IMG/VR virus record: IMGVR_UViG_3300025306_000003
Location: 1 to 64,000 of that record
From: a virus
DNA: 64,000 bases
Direction: 5' to 3' (one strand)
Shown here: piece after piece, positions 23,387-33,100 of the stretch
Numbering within the stretch: the first letter of the stretch is position 1
Layout of the letters: each line of letters begins with the position of its first letter
Made by a program: the position numbers and the translations under genes
Notes under the pieces: generated by a model
Database searches by the model: none
Told to the model about the DNA's origin: nothing
The model's input: the letters and a program-made list of their open reading frames with translations, nothing else

Positions 23387-23861
23387 TGATTTTCCCCTCC
23401 TTTTTCAATTGCATCCAGATAAATTCCATCAAAAGCTCAGTCCACACATTGGACTTGAGTATGGCTTTACGGATGAACTTTTCGGGAATCACGATTCCAA
23501 AATAATCGTCCCCGCAAAGCTTGTACTTCGAACCCAACCACGTCGGATCAACAATCTTCCCGCACGCATCAACCAACCACGCGTGTGAAAGTGGAAGTCC
23601 TGCGGTGCAAGTCGCAAAACCTTCACAATAATAAAAACCACTGCCAGGATTGACCACAATGCGCTGACAGTTGGCGTAGCATTCCTTAAGCTTGCAGCCA
23701 TACTTTTGTTTGACGGCCTTGGAAGACTTGTGGTCTATCTCATCGGAGGTATATTCGATCCCATGATCCAAAATGTACTCGTACCCCAACGTGTACGGAG
23801 GCCGCCCATTCTTACGCCCCAACTCAGCAACCATCTGCACGTACTCTCTGCAGGGGTTCAT
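23373..23861 (-). CDS. Phage protein with Cys-His-Asp motif, possible papain/transglutaminase-like fold
   Basis: The 162-residue product has GFYYCEGFATC, then LPLSHAWLVDACGKIVDPTW. The ordered Cys...HAW...D with a DPTW motif is reminiscent of transglutaminase-like/papain-fold hydrolases, and similar small proteins occur in many phages. A catalytic role is inference. ATG 23861 overlaps the upstream stop (ATGA). Confidence 0.6.
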   Translation of the reverse strand: MNPCREYVQMVAELGRKNGRPPYTLGYEYILDHGIEYTSDEIDHKSSKAVKQKYGCKLKECYANCQRIVVNPGSGFYYCEGFATCTAGLPLSHAWLVDACGKIVDPTWLGSKYKLCGDDYFGIVIPEKFIRKAILKSNVWTELLMEFIWMQLKKEGKINGPQ

Positions 23862-24121
23862 TCGGGCACCCCATAAATTTCGAGACTTGCCCACATCGGG
23901 AAATTGTCAAATGTCCGCACCACCCCCGAGTGCAATCTGTACAACATCTCCTTTTCGTAATGCTTGCGACACAATAACAAGTTTCCCTGCGAAGGATCCC
24001 CACCGCAAGGGAGCTTCCGAACTTCGCGACACACATGCCCATAATCGCAGATGGATTGCAAATGTCGAGACGCTCGCATGTCGGCCACCAATTCTTTCAC
24101 GGCGACAATTTTGAATTTCAT
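23858..24121 (-). CDS. Cys/His-containing small protein
   Basis: An 87-residue product with CDYGHVCREV and LLLCRKHYEKE, probably one zinc site. ATG 24121 overlaps the gene before (ATGA). No family recognised. Confidence 0.65.
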   Translation of the reverse strand: MKFKIVAVKELVADMRASRHLQSICDYGHVCREVRKLPCGGDPSQGNLLLCRKHYEKEMLYRLHSGVVRTFDNFPMWASLEIYGVPE

Positions 24122-24309
24122 GAGTACCTCCCATAAATGGATTCGAGAAGCGCAAGCTGCGCGTCTGAAAGTTTGTGAACTCGGTTGTAAAACTCCTCAA
24201 TGCTGATCATGGTCGCCAAGTCTTTCTCCGACATGGCACCCGCCAAATCGCGGGACTTAAAAATCCACTCAGTTCTCTTCTTCTCCTGCTCAGTCAAAGG
24301 TCGGATCAT
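24118..24309 (-). CDS. Small helical protein
   Basis: A 63-residue product (MIRPLTEQEKKRTEWIFKSR...). ATG 24309 overlaps the stop of the SbcD-like gene (ATGA). A copy of the AAGACTTGG repeat lies inside it. No family recognised. Confidence 0.6.
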   Translation of the reverse strand: MIRPLTEQEKKRTEWIFKSRDLAGAMSEKDLATMISIEEFYNRVHKLSDAQLALLESIYGRYS

Positions 24310-25415
24310 TCCTGCACCTCCTTAGCAGAATCGTAGTAGTTCAAACCATTACTCAAATACTGCTTGCGTCGATCATCGGGCGCATGTTGCTGCGCGTACG
24401 ATTGAACTAATTCCCGATGTTTGTGAACATCAGAACTCGCGAACGCAGTCTCTTTCCTGTCGTGAGGTTTGTACTCCACAAGCGCTCTGCCCTTGAGATT
24501 TGTCTTAACGAGCTTCCGAGCTTCGTCAACGTAGTCGGTAACTTGAAAGCGTATAAAAGCATTTGGCAGAAAATCTACCAGTGATAACGCCGCAAGATCA
24601 GAATCCGTCAACGTCGTAAACAACGGACTGTCGGGGTACTCCACGAATTTTGCAGTACGCTTATCGGTGTCGATCTCCCAAATGCCCTTTGTGTTCCCCT
24701 CATCCCCGAAGTCCATTTGGTACGGAGAACCTGGAATCAAAATAATCTTTCCAATCGGAAATACATCGCCATCCTGCAACTTCGTGATTTTCTGCAAAGC
24801 AGTTTTGTGCTTCCCACGTTTTGACTTGGAACGCCACATGACCTGACCAAGATGGATGTCGCCGCAGATACAGAGGTCAACATCATTCGAATTCATGAAG
24901 CTGAGAATTGCATCCGCGTCATACCCACCACCTCGGGAGATGTACCCTGTAGGATACGCCGCTCCCACAAGGCATTCGTGGATCATGAGAATACGAAAAG
25001 CTCGCTCACGCGGAGGCAATTTCTCCGGAGGAGTCCCTGCACCGAAACTGTGGATCTCAGCGTCACCCTGTGAATCATGACCCTGTGTCCTTACATGAAA
25101 AGATCCACTCTGCAAAGCGTGCAACGAATGCACATCACCGCTCTGCAAATATTGATCATGATTACCTGGAATTGCCAGCACTGTCGGACAGTTGTGATTG
25201 AACAAATCATAAACCCGATTGTACAGTGGAACTGGAATCGCGTTCTTTTGCGAGAACAAGTCCCCCGCTAATAAGTGCAAGTCGGCAGGTTGCTTCAAAA
25301 ACCATTCGAGGAAGCTCAACCCCACCTCTGCCCTTGTGGAAAGCCCGTCAGATTTTGGTCGGGAGAACATGCCTCCAATTTGCAAATGAGTATCTGCAGT
25401 CGCGAGAATTATCAT
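24306..25415 (-). CDS. sbcD: SbcD/Mre11-like nuclease
   Basis: A 369-residue metallophosphoesterase: TADTHLQ, LLAGDLFSQ, IPGNHDQ, MIHECL and ICGDIHLG supply the metal-binding motifs in order. It is the nuclease partner of the SbcC-like protein, forming the end-resection complex. ATG 25415 overlaps the preceding stop (ATGA), which rules out the longer frame from 25448. Confidence 0.9.
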   Translation of the reverse strand: MIILATADTHLQIGGMFSRPKSDGLSTRAEVGLSFLEWFLKQPADLHLLAGDLFSQKNAIPVPLYNRVYDLFNHNCPTVLAIPGNHDQYLQSGDVHSLHALQSGSFHVRTQGHDSQGDAEIHSFGAGTPPEKLPPRERAFRILMIHECLVGAAYPTGYISRGGGYDADAILSFMNSNDVDLCICGDIHLGQVMWRSKSKRGKHKTALQKITKLQDGDVFPIGKIILIPGSPYQMDFGDEGNTKGIWEIDTDKRTAKFVEYPDSPLFTTLTDSDLAALSLVDFLPNAFIRFQVTDYVDEARKLVKTNLKGRALVEYKPHDRKETAFASSDVHKHRELVQSYAQQHAPDDRRKQYLSNGLNYYDSAKEVQE

Positions 25416-25729
25416 AAGTTCCTCTTCGGATGAACAAGTGAACGCCACACACGCAATGGTCGCCTGTGTGCTGCGGGGCGCTTGGATTCTTGAAAGTCGC
25501 CAGTACGTTCGATCAAACTATTCTTCACAGCAAGTCGCATCTGATGACCGAGCGCACTCGGATGCGGAAACGCTACTGTGTAATTCGAAATGTACATCCA
25601 CACATCGTCGGTCGTGAAATACTGAAACTCTTTCGCGCACCATTCGACAGCACTCACAAGGATGGCTGTCCAATCGGGGTCCAACGCTTCGTGAGATTTC
25701 TTGATTCCCTCTTCAATGATTTCAGTCAT
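25412..25729 (-). CDS. Common phage protein of the recombination operon
   Basis: A 105-residue product with FTTDDVWMYISN, HPSALGHQMRLAVK and HRRPLRVWRS. This winged-helix-like pattern recurs in phage replication regions; I know of no assigned function. ATG 25729 lies 8 nt inside the previous gene. Confidence 0.65.
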   Translation of the reverse strand: MTEIIEEGIKKSHEALDPDWTAILVSAVEWCAKEFQYFTTDDVWMYISNYTVAFPHPSALGHQMRLAVKNSLIERTGDFQESKRPAAHRRPLRVWRSLVHPKRNL

Positions 25730-25952
25730 ACGCGGTTTTTCCTCTCTTACGAGTTATACGAGTTTTCTTCCCAACAAAAACATCTTCCCAGAAAACGTCT
25801 TCGTTGAATGCAGGATCATCCTTCATCAATACATTAATCGTGTCGATCAAGATCGAGTTAAAAATGCTACGGGACTGCCCGTCCTTTTTGACCACAGTCT
25901 GGTAAGCGTGTCTGAATCCTTTTGCGAGAAGCTGATAATCAGACTCATTCAC
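25722..25952 (-). CDS. Hypothetical protein, GTG start
   Basis: A 76-residue product (VNESDYQLLAKGFRHAYQTV...) with a basic tail. GTG 25952 has GAGGAGG 6 nt upstream and overlaps the recA-like stop, so it is chosen over the longer frame from 26075. No family recognised. Confidence 0.6.
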   Translation of the reverse strand: MNESDYQLLAKGFRHAYQTVVKKDGQSRSIFNSILIDTINVLMKDDPAFNEDVFWEDVFVGKKTRITRKRGKTAYD

Positions 25953-26904
25953 TCTCAACCTCCTCAGTTTCAGGTTCAGACTCCCCCTTTTCAACCCCAG
26001 CAAGGCCAACCTTGGGGGAGATCCGCACTCTCGCACGTTTGAACGCCACACCAACCTTGTTTTTGACGTTTGCAATCATAGTTTGAATTGAACCATCGGG
26101 GAACTTCTGCATACGCTTTACTGCAACTCGAACAGAACACATATGCAAAAGTGCATGTCCCCCAGGAGTCTTCAGCTTGTCCCCATACATCACACCAATA
26201 TTATCCCGAACCTGATTCAAAAAAATCAGCAACACATCGTTATTCGAGATGAATCTACAAAGCGCTTTCAAATTGGTGGACAACGCCCGAGACAACGCGC
26301 CAATACGATGCTTGTCTGTGTAAGATTTAGAATCCAATTCCTCTTTCGTAAGAGTGCAATAAATCGTATCCATCACAACCGTGATAAACCCCTCAGGCAT
26401 GATCTTCCGCGCCTTAAGCACAATGTCCTCAATCATGTCAAAAAATGATTCGACACAGGACTCATCGTTTGGAAGAATGACGATCAATTTGTCTGGATCC
26501 ACGCCCATCATCTTTGCCCATTCGGGGTCGTAGCTAAGCTCAGTGTCAAGCAAGATCGCGATTCCACCAAGTCTTTGCGTTGCGCCCAAAAGGAAGTACG
26601 CCAACGAAGACTTCCCGTGAGATTCCATCCCAAATATTTCCAGAAGTTTCCCACAAGGAAGCCCTTGACCATCTCTACCCAACACAGCATCGAGTTTAGG
26701 CACGCCCGTGGGCATCCAATTTTTCACCTTGCCCACCAACAAGGAAGCCACCTCTTCACCCGCATAAATCGGCGCTAAGGACTCTTCCCCATAAATACGC
26801 ACAATGCTCTCGCGAATTCCTGTGAGCGCCTTCAAAACCTTCGGGTTTTCACCCTGAACCTGTACCTGCTGTCTCAATCTGCGAATCTTCTTCGGTTTAG
26901 GCAT
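25945..26904 (-). CDS. recA: RecA/UvsX-like recombinase
   Basis: The 319-residue protein has a P-loop GMESHGKSS (92-100), Walker B-like VVMDTIYCT, a Gln-containing switch (IFLNQVRDNIG) and PGGHALLHMC typical of RecA. It should form filaments on ssDNA and drive strand exchange with the phage SSB and SbcCD. The C-terminus is acidic (SEPETEEVESE) as in RecA. The N-terminal 20 residues are basic. Confidence 0.88.
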   Translation of the reverse strand: MPKPKKIRRLRQQVQVQGENPKVLKALTGIRESIVRIYGEESLAPIYAGEEVASLLVGKVKNWMPTGVPKLDAVLGRDGQGLPCGKLLEIFGMESHGKSSLAYFLLGATQRLGGIAILLDTELSYDPEWAKMMGVDPDKLIVILPNDESCVESFFDMIEDIVLKARKIMPEGFITVVMDTIYCTLTKEELDSKSYTDKHRIGALSRALSTNLKALCRFISNNDVLLIFLNQVRDNIGVMYGDKLKTPGGHALLHMCSVRVAVKRMQKFPDGSIQTMIANVKNKVGVAFKRARVRISPKVGLAGVEKGESEPETEEVESE

Positions 26905-26952
26905 CTAAAACACCTCATAATTGCGTTGTACGGCCTTCTAAGACGGGAAATA

Positions 26953-26978
26953 GGGGTGCCCGACCCTTAAGGCACCCC
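26953..26978 (-). terminator. Stem-loop between SSB and recA genes
   Basis: GGGGTGCC and GGCACCCC (8 bp) flank a 10-nt loop 18 nt after the SSB-gene stop. There is no proper T-run, so it may be a weak terminator or an mRNA-processing/attenuation hairpin that lowers recA relative to SSB. Confidence 0.5.
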
Positions 26979-26996
26979 CAGACATCTGAAAAGAAC

Positions 26997-28124
26997 CTAG
27001 CGCCGCTTACGGGCAGGTGCTGGCGGTGTGCGTTTAACTGGCGCTGAAGGCTTTGCTACTACTCTTCTAGTAGGAGCAGTTGGCTTCGCGGCAACCTGCG
27101 GACGCATCTGGACTCCGCAATCGGACTTCAAGACGCATTCCTGACACGCTGGCGAGGAAGACTTGTACTTGGTGCTGTAGCACTTGGACTCGCCCTTCGA
27201 CTGAGACAAGGCGACTCGTTTCTCCGGTCCAGAGAGATTATCGGCCAAGAGAACGGAAGTTCGTGGACCATCCTCGGTGCCATACCCCCAAGTATCAGAC
27301 TCCTCAACGGAATCCTCCTCAGGTTCCTCCTCCCCCTCTTCTTCTTCTGACTCTTCTGTTTCCTCCTCCTCCTCTTCTTCTGCAGGTTCCTCCTCGGCGG
27401 GCTCTTCTTCAGGGGCCTCTTCTTCACTGTCCCCTGCGAGCCCATATGCGTCGGCCATGAGCTTCTTGATGTCATCCTCACTCATACTCTCAACCTCGTC
27501 ATCGAGATCAACAAGTTTGAGTTTGGAGATGTCGCACTTGGAAGGATCCCCTGGCATCATGACGTACTCGGTGTCGTCGAACGTAGTGCCTGTGCGTTTG
27601 AGAATCACATCACGTCCGGTGTCAGAGTCTGTGATGTCACCATGCTCGCTGAAGTATCCCTGAATGTCCTTGTAGCGTTCCCAACCGACAACCCAGACCT
27701 GCACACCCTTGGCAGCGGTCGCCTTGGAAGTGCGATCCAAAATGTTCCAAAAATACTTGCGACGACGCACCAACTTTTCGAGAATGGCGGCGTCGTCTTC
27801 GTTACCGCCGTCCGCAGACTCGCGCAACGCGGGAACCAGTACGTCACACACGTAGCAGTTTCCCGATTTGGTGATGGGGTCAATGCCACACGTGAACGGG
27901 GTGAATTTCCCCTTCGCGTTGACCTCGTGCCGGTACACGTACTTGAAGGGAACCGGACTGTCTCCCCACGGAGGGAGAAGACGCAATACATTCCTCCCAC
28001 CTGCAGCCTTGAAATACTTGCCGCCGCCCGACTGAGCTTCAGCGTCGTCATATAGCTGCTGCATGAGAGACAGGTCCACGCCTTTTTTCTTTGGTGCTGC
28101 TGAGGTTCTCGATTTGAATGCCAT
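26997..28124 (-). CDS. gp32-like single-stranded DNA-binding protein
   Basis: The 375-residue product has a gp32-type core: KYFKAAGGRNVLRLLP, and a zinc site with His66, Cys79, Cys90 and Cys93 spaced as in T4 gp32. Unusually, the acidic stretch (232-276, nearly all Glu/Asp) is internal. It is followed by a second Cys cluster (CYSTKY...CQECVLKSDC) and a Lys/Arg/Pro-rich tail. In gp32 the acidic tail is C-terminal and recruits partners. Confidence 0.8.
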   Translation of the reverse strand: MAFKSRTSAAPKKKGVDLSLMQQLYDDAEAQSGGGKYFKAAGGRNVLRLLPPWGDSPVPFKYVYRHEVNAKGKFTPFTCGIDPITKSGNCYVCDVLVPALRESADGGNEDDAAILEKLVRRRKYFWNILDRTSKATAAKGVQVWVVGWERYKDIQGYFSEHGDITDSDTGRDVILKRTGTTFDDTEYVMMPGDPSKCDISKLKLVDLDDEVESMSEDDIKKLMADAYGLAGDSEEEAPEEEPAEEEPAEEEEEEETEESEEEEGEEEPEEDSVEESDTWGYGTEDGPRTSVLLADNLSGPEKRVALSQSKGESKCYSTKYKSSSPACQECVLKSDCGVQMRPQVAAKPTAPTRRVVAKPSAPVKRTPPAPARKRR

Positions 28125-28125
28125 A

Positions 28126-28725
28126 CTAACTTATGACCTTTCTGCGCCGGACGCCCGACGCTTCGCGTTTGAGTTGATCAACATCTGCTCGTGCTGTTGC
28201 TTTTGAAGACATGACTTGCATACCGCCCGACTTCTGCTCTGACTGAGCCAAGTAGCCAAGCGTGGTTAAAATATCAGTGCGTTTGGAAAAGATCTTCTCC
28301 GCGAGAGACAAAATTCCCACAGTGAATTCCAGTTCGACGAGTTCTTCTTTTAACCCATCCAAACCGCGCTGACTTCCGAGATACTGTTCATCCTGCAAAA
28401 CTTTGGAATCGATCAGTTTCTCGGTGACTTTGAAGCTGCCGTCCTGAGACGCTACAAGCAACTGCTTGCGATAAAACTCGTTTGTGGTCGCCTCCAGACT
28501 CTGGTGTTCACGTTTCGCGATCTCATACGCCAACGTAGCGCGTTCATGCAGACGCACGGCAATTGCGCTGAGCTTGCCGTACTTCCAATACGACGCGCCA
28601 TGACGTGTCATCGCGTGTTGCAAATCATCAAGATTCACATCCAAGTCTTCTTCAAACTTGGACTCTTCGAAAACTTCGGACTCGTCCACAGTGATCAGCG
28701 AACGTGCTTTTTGCTGCTGTTTCAT
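28126..28725 (-). CDS. Coiled-coil protein, possible recombination accessory
   Basis: A 199-residue, mostly helical product that ends directly before the SSB gene. Its place upstream of SSB and RecA and its overall pattern (helical, KVTEKLIDSKVLQDEQYLGS, basic C-terminus) fit a recombination mediator such as UvsY, but I see no diagnostic motif. Confidence 0.6.
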   Translation of the reverse strand: MKQQQKARSLITVDESEVFEESKFEEDLDVNLDDLQHAMTRHGASYWKYGKLSAIAVRLHERATLAYEIAKREHQSLEATTNEFYRKQLLVASQDGSFKVTEKLIDSKVLQDEQYLGSQRGLDGLKEELVELEFTVGILSLAEKIFSKRTDILTTLGYLAQSEQKSGGMQVMSSKATARADVDQLKREASGVRRRKVIS

Positions 28726-28771
28726 CGCCTCACCTCACGGTATCTTGCTGTGTTTCAATTAGGATAGGAGA

Positions 28772-28800
28772 ATTGTAATCGAAAATTTACGCAAAAGCAA
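28772..28800 (-). promoter_or_regulatory. Sigma-70-like promoter for the SSB-recA-sbcDC operon
   Basis: On the minus strand TTGCTT (28800-28795), a 17-nt spacer and TACAAT (28777-28772) lie 46 nt upstream of the coiled-coil gene that heads the recombination operon. Confidence 0.6.
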
Positions 28801-29088
28801 CTAAAAAACTCTGGGAATCGCCATGTGCCGAAAGGCTCGGACCAATGCGATTGTGATCCCACGTTCCACGTTCATGATCTCACGAACGCTCTTATCTGTC
28901 ATACCGATGCCGACAGCCTCATCACCTGAAGTAAGAATCACGGTCGTTCTACCTCTGACCCTCCACCACTCAGCGCCGGTCGCGAGCGCAAGTTTTCCTT
29001 GATCGCGGATTTCGCATTTGATTCTTGTGGACAACAACGTATGAAAATCCCCAGGAACCAAAATACCATGTTCGCTATTGTGTGCCAT
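28801..29088 (-). CDS. Hypothetical protein
   Basis: A 95-residue product (MAHNSEHGILVPGDFHTLLS...). GTGAGGTG precedes ATG 29088. The sequence alternates strands and helices with no known motif. It ends at the -35 box of the next operon. Confidence 0.6.
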   Translation of the reverse strand: MAHNSEHGILVPGDFHTLLSTRIKCEIRDQGKLALATGAEWWRVRGRTTVILTSGDEAVGIGMTDKSVREIMNVERGITIALVRAFRHMAIPRVF

Positions 29089-29116
29089 ACACACCTCACT
29101 TTCGGTAGCATCAAAC

Positions 29117-29144
29117 AAAAGGGCCGAGACTTATGCCCCGGCCC
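29117..29144 (-). terminator. Rho-independent terminator
   Basis: On the minus strand GGGCCG and CGGCCC pair around a 12-nt loop, followed by TTTTGTTTG. It lies 40 nt after the membrane-protein gene and ends the polymerase-side transcript. Confidence 0.7.
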
Positions 29145-29184
29145 GACCTCACTGGAATGGGTCTACTACATCCAAGTAGAACTC

Positions 29185-29496
29185 TCAAGCGAGCATTGAG
29201 TACCCAAACAGATACCGAACTTCGTGTCGCCGCGTATCAATGTATCCTATATTGTTAGATGCAATCACGCACAGGTCATCGAACTTCAAGTAGGCGACAG
29301 ATACGTTTGGGCACACAACCCAAGTGTCAGTAACTTTCAAATTTATCGTGGAGGGCTGACTCATGAACTGCGGAGGACCGACTCCGATAATCACAAGCGG
29401 TTTAGTATTGTCGAAGTTCGTCGCGGTCGCGACCAAGGATCCCAGCAGAAGCGCCAGCACCGCCATGAGCAAAAGCGTCATTACGGTTCTCAACAT
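29185..29496 (-). CDS. Exported or membrane-anchored hypothetical protein
   Basis: A 103-residue product with an N-terminal signal or anchor (MLRTVMTLLLMAVLALLLGS) and a beta-rich remainder. GGGAGAG precedes ATG 29496, chosen over a longer frame from 29541. No family recognised. Confidence 0.6.
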   Translation of the reverse strand: MLRTVMTLLLMAVLALLLGSLVATATNFDNTKPLVIIGVGPPQFMSQPSTINLKVTDTWVVCPNVSVAYLKFDDLCVIASNNIGYIDTRRHEVRYLFGYSMLA

Positions 29497-29546
29497 ATTG
29501 GCTCTCCCAGTTAGAGTACAAACGCAAACGCAGTTTAGCACAACTC

Positions 29547-29864
29547 CTAATTTACCGCACCCCCTTTCTTCCGCAACATGTGCTTACGGAGATTCGCATA
29601 AAATGCATTCAAGTGTTTCCTGAGAGGTTCCACCATGTACGGTGCGACATTCTCAATTCGTAAAACGCGCTCCACCAAGTCTTCCCACTGATCCGCATCA
29701 ATCAGTTTGGAGCATTCTCGACAAGCGCACCAATCCCCTACGGATTCCAACACCAACACCGGCCCGTCGATAACTTTGTGCGTGCCGGTGATGTACGTTT
29801 CCGCAGAGATACGCTTCTCAGCGTCTTTCGGAACCTGCAAGTTACAAAAATCACAATGCAACAT
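29547..29864 (-). CDS. Zinc-binding small protein
   Basis: A 105-residue product with CDFC at the N-terminus and CACREC about 42 residues later, an apparent zinc ribbon, then a helical C-terminal half. GGAGG (part of a repeated AAGACTTGG copy) precedes ATG 29864. Confidence 0.65.
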   Translation of the reverse strand: MLHCDFCNLQVPKDAEKRISAETYITGTHKVIDGPVLVLESVGDWCACRECSKLIDADQWEDLVERVLRIENVAPYMVEPLRKHLNAFYANLRKHMLRKKGGAVN

Positions 29865-30155
29865 TTAAGACCTCCAAGTCTTCTTTTGCCGCGAATGGAA
29901 AATCATGATACCCGCGTCGGAACTTGAGAGAAAACCTCCTCCTCGAACAGGAATTGAAAAGAACGTATCTGGAATGCCGCACCTGACTACTTGCAACTTT
30001 CCAGTATCTGAATTGTAAGCTCTAGCTCTACGAATCATCGCGCCCGAGGGATACGTGATCTCTTCCGGTTCCAACCACGTACCCAAAATGTCGGAAGGCG
30101 CTTCGGTGCGCATACCAAAGTAGTTCGCAACACGCGGACGCGGCTCTTTCCTCAT
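29865..30155 (-). CDS. Hypothetical protein
   Basis: A 96-residue product (MRKEPRPRVANYFGMRTEAP...) with a small beta-sheet pattern and a Gly/Ser-rich loop (VRGGGFLSSSD). ATG 30155 overlaps the polymerase stop (ATGA). No family recognised. Confidence 0.6.
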   Translation of the reverse strand: MRKEPRPRVANYFGMRTEAPSDILGTWLEPEEITYPSGAMIRRARAYNSDTGKLQVVRCGIPDTFFSIPVRGGGFLSSSDAGIMIFHSRQKKTWRS

Positions 30156-33100
30156 ACAGCTTCCTCCTTTTCGAGACTACCCAATGCAATTCCGTATTTC
30201 ATGTCGGCCTTGATGGGCACTTTGAGTTTCTTTCCCAACCACTTCAACGTATCTGGGTTGTTCATAATGTTCTGAACGAATGCCATTTCCTTTTTGAGAT
30301 ATTTCTTCGGGATTTCAAGGTACACAGCGTCGTGCTGCTCCATAATGAATTTGTAATGGTGTGTCGGATACGCCTCCAGTAACATCGCGATCTGCACAAG
30401 CAAAACGTCGTGCGCCGACGATTGAATCGGCGTATTGATCGCCTGATTCGCGCCATGCTTATCAATCACATTGAGGTGTCTGCGTCTGCCAAACAAGTTT
30501 TCAACGTAACCATGTTTCTTAGCAAATGCAATCATCCCCCTTTGCCACTTCAGCAATTGTGGGAATCTTTGATAGTACCGTCTATGAAAATCCGCTACTT
30601 CTTGTGGAGACATAGAAAAATTAGAAATTTTCCTGCACAATTGATCATACAATCCATCAGCATCCAAACCGTAGGCAGTTCCAAAGTTTACGGATTTTGC
30701 TACAGTACGTTGCCAATCTGCCAATTCAGCATCATCAGGCTTTTCACCAAACAAAAATTGACGGGTTTCCTCATGAAAATCAGCATCATCAATAAAAATC
30801 TGAAGCAGGGCTTTATCCTCAGACATCTCAGCCAGCACCCGCATTTCGATCTGGCTGCTGTCAAACTTGACAAGCACATGTCCGGGGGCTGCTACGAATT
30901 GGTCAAGCAATTCCTTTTTCTTTTTAATATTGTGCAACCGATACGAAGCGCGACCTGTATTGTGATTCATAACAGCATTGGCAACAAAACCATGTGTTAC
31001 TGGGACGGTCAAATCATAGACTGGAATAACAGGTCCAGGTTCTCTGTGCATCAACTTCACATAAAGACCATCCTTTCTGAAATTGTGCTCTGACCAAGAG
31101 CGAGTATGGGGAATCTTCGCACGAAATACCTTAGCAATTCCCGCTTGTTTCTGACTCAAACACCCCACCTCAGACAAGTAACGCAGGATTGAATGTCCGG
31201 TCACATCCAAGCTGTAATAATAAGGTGCCGTGGCATTTCCAGTCCGTCGAACTGGATGCTTGTACTCTGTGCGTTTGAAATGGCACCGCACCCCCAAGTT
31301 CCAAAGTACTTGCTGAACAATCTCCAATCGGAACTTGTCCAAAGAACGAAACCTGATTAGATACTGTAAGCATTTCCCATTACGCACAACACACCAGCTA
31401 CTATCTAGCGAAACCCCACGAACGAATGCACACATCGCTGACTTGTCTCCCCCCAAGATCCACGCAGGCACGTGCTTCTCCGCCGCACCATTCAAAGGGA
31501 AATCCATCAACCATTTAGCAGTAACGTCCTTTCCGGTTATGTGTACGCTGCCATTGCTGGCATCCCAAGAAGTCTCCCGAGCGTATAAAACCTGAGAAAT
31601 TGCATTTACACGTTTTAGAACATAAATATCTCTATTTGAAATGGACAAAGAGTAATGTCCCGAATTCTCCCGGTTTGTGATGTGCCCATCAGACAAAAAC
31701 ATACCCAATAATTCAGCTTCCTCACTAGAACAAGTAGAAACACTTGGGAAGAAATTTGCACCAAATCCAGTCTGGATGTAATCTGCAGATGTGAGATCGG
31801 CTGCCTCCTTCCAGCCCGTTTCTGTCAACAACGGGTGCTCCGGCGTACAGCACAAATGTAGTCCGCACCCAAAAGTGAGATTCAACGTCGTGCGCCTCCG
31901 CGCAACATACGTATATGAAGTATTTCTAGGACCGTCTGGCGACAAAATCCCAATCCTGCGGGAAACAAATCCCTCCTTATGATCACACAAGACATCTGCG
32001 AACGCGAGACCCTCGCTGGTCCAAATCAACGTATCTGCAGACACACAGTCGGTTCCGTGAAGAAACAACGGAGCACGCGCACGGTCGTCCGCACCCACGA
32101 TCTCCCAGATACCATCGACAAACGTACCTTTGTCTTTGCTTAGATCCTTGAAATCGGAGAACGCCTCCAATACAGGATTCTTCACATACTTATTGAGGAT
32201 CGTGATGACTGGATCAGAAACAGACCAGCGCCCTGTAGGCGTTTTCATGTTTCCGATTTCCTGAATACCTTCACGTGGGAGCTTTTTATGGAGCTTCAAT
32301 CTATCGAATAATGCCGCACCCATCTGTGGACCCGAATTCACGTTGATGCTCGGATCCCCCACGGCCAACCTAACCCTGCGTTCCAAATGACGAATACGCT
32401 TCTCCAAGTCTTTGGAAAGTTTCTTGGAGTAAGGCATATCAAAACCGATTCCGTTTTTCTCCATCGCTTCGTATGCACGTGAAACGAATGCGTACAATCT
32501 GCCGAGGCGCTGCTGATCTTCTGTCAGATGCGTTCTCTGCTGATCCGCAGCGATATGCGTTACGCACGCATCCAAACCATTATACTTGCAGAGAAGGTCT
32601 TCGGGCACTGAACTGAGGTGCGACATGAATTCAGAATACATCGCATTCGACTCGCGCTTGTACCCCTGAAGCTTTCTGCGATACTCCACAAACTCGTAAT
32701 CATAGCCCCCCATCTTGGCGAATCGCGCCGCAACCATGTCCAAGTCATGAATCCCCCTACGTTCGTCCCACAAATAAGAACCATACATGGTGTCCCATGC
32801 ATAATTCTCCACATCACAAACGAAAACGCCTTCAAGCATCCCACGATCATAGCCGTTGAAGTTCTGCCCAACCTTTGCGATCTTGGAGTCTGCCAAAATC
32901 TGCTGAAATTTTGCGTAGACCTTAGCGGTAATAAGCCGTCTCGGGACCACAAGCGCTTTGTAATCGTCATCGAAGGTCATGGCGATACTCAAGATCTTTG
33001 CGCCTTCACCTTCAACGTCTATCGCAGTTTCGCCTTTCACCCAACCCAAAAGCGTCAAAGCCTCATGTTCGGATCTCGCCACAAACACCTTCGGATTTTT

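Noticed and set aside
27277-27663. Plus-strand frame rich in Ser (SSSSSSAGSSSAGSS)
   Set aside because: It is the complement of the Glu-rich acidic segment of the SSB gene; the composition is explained by that.
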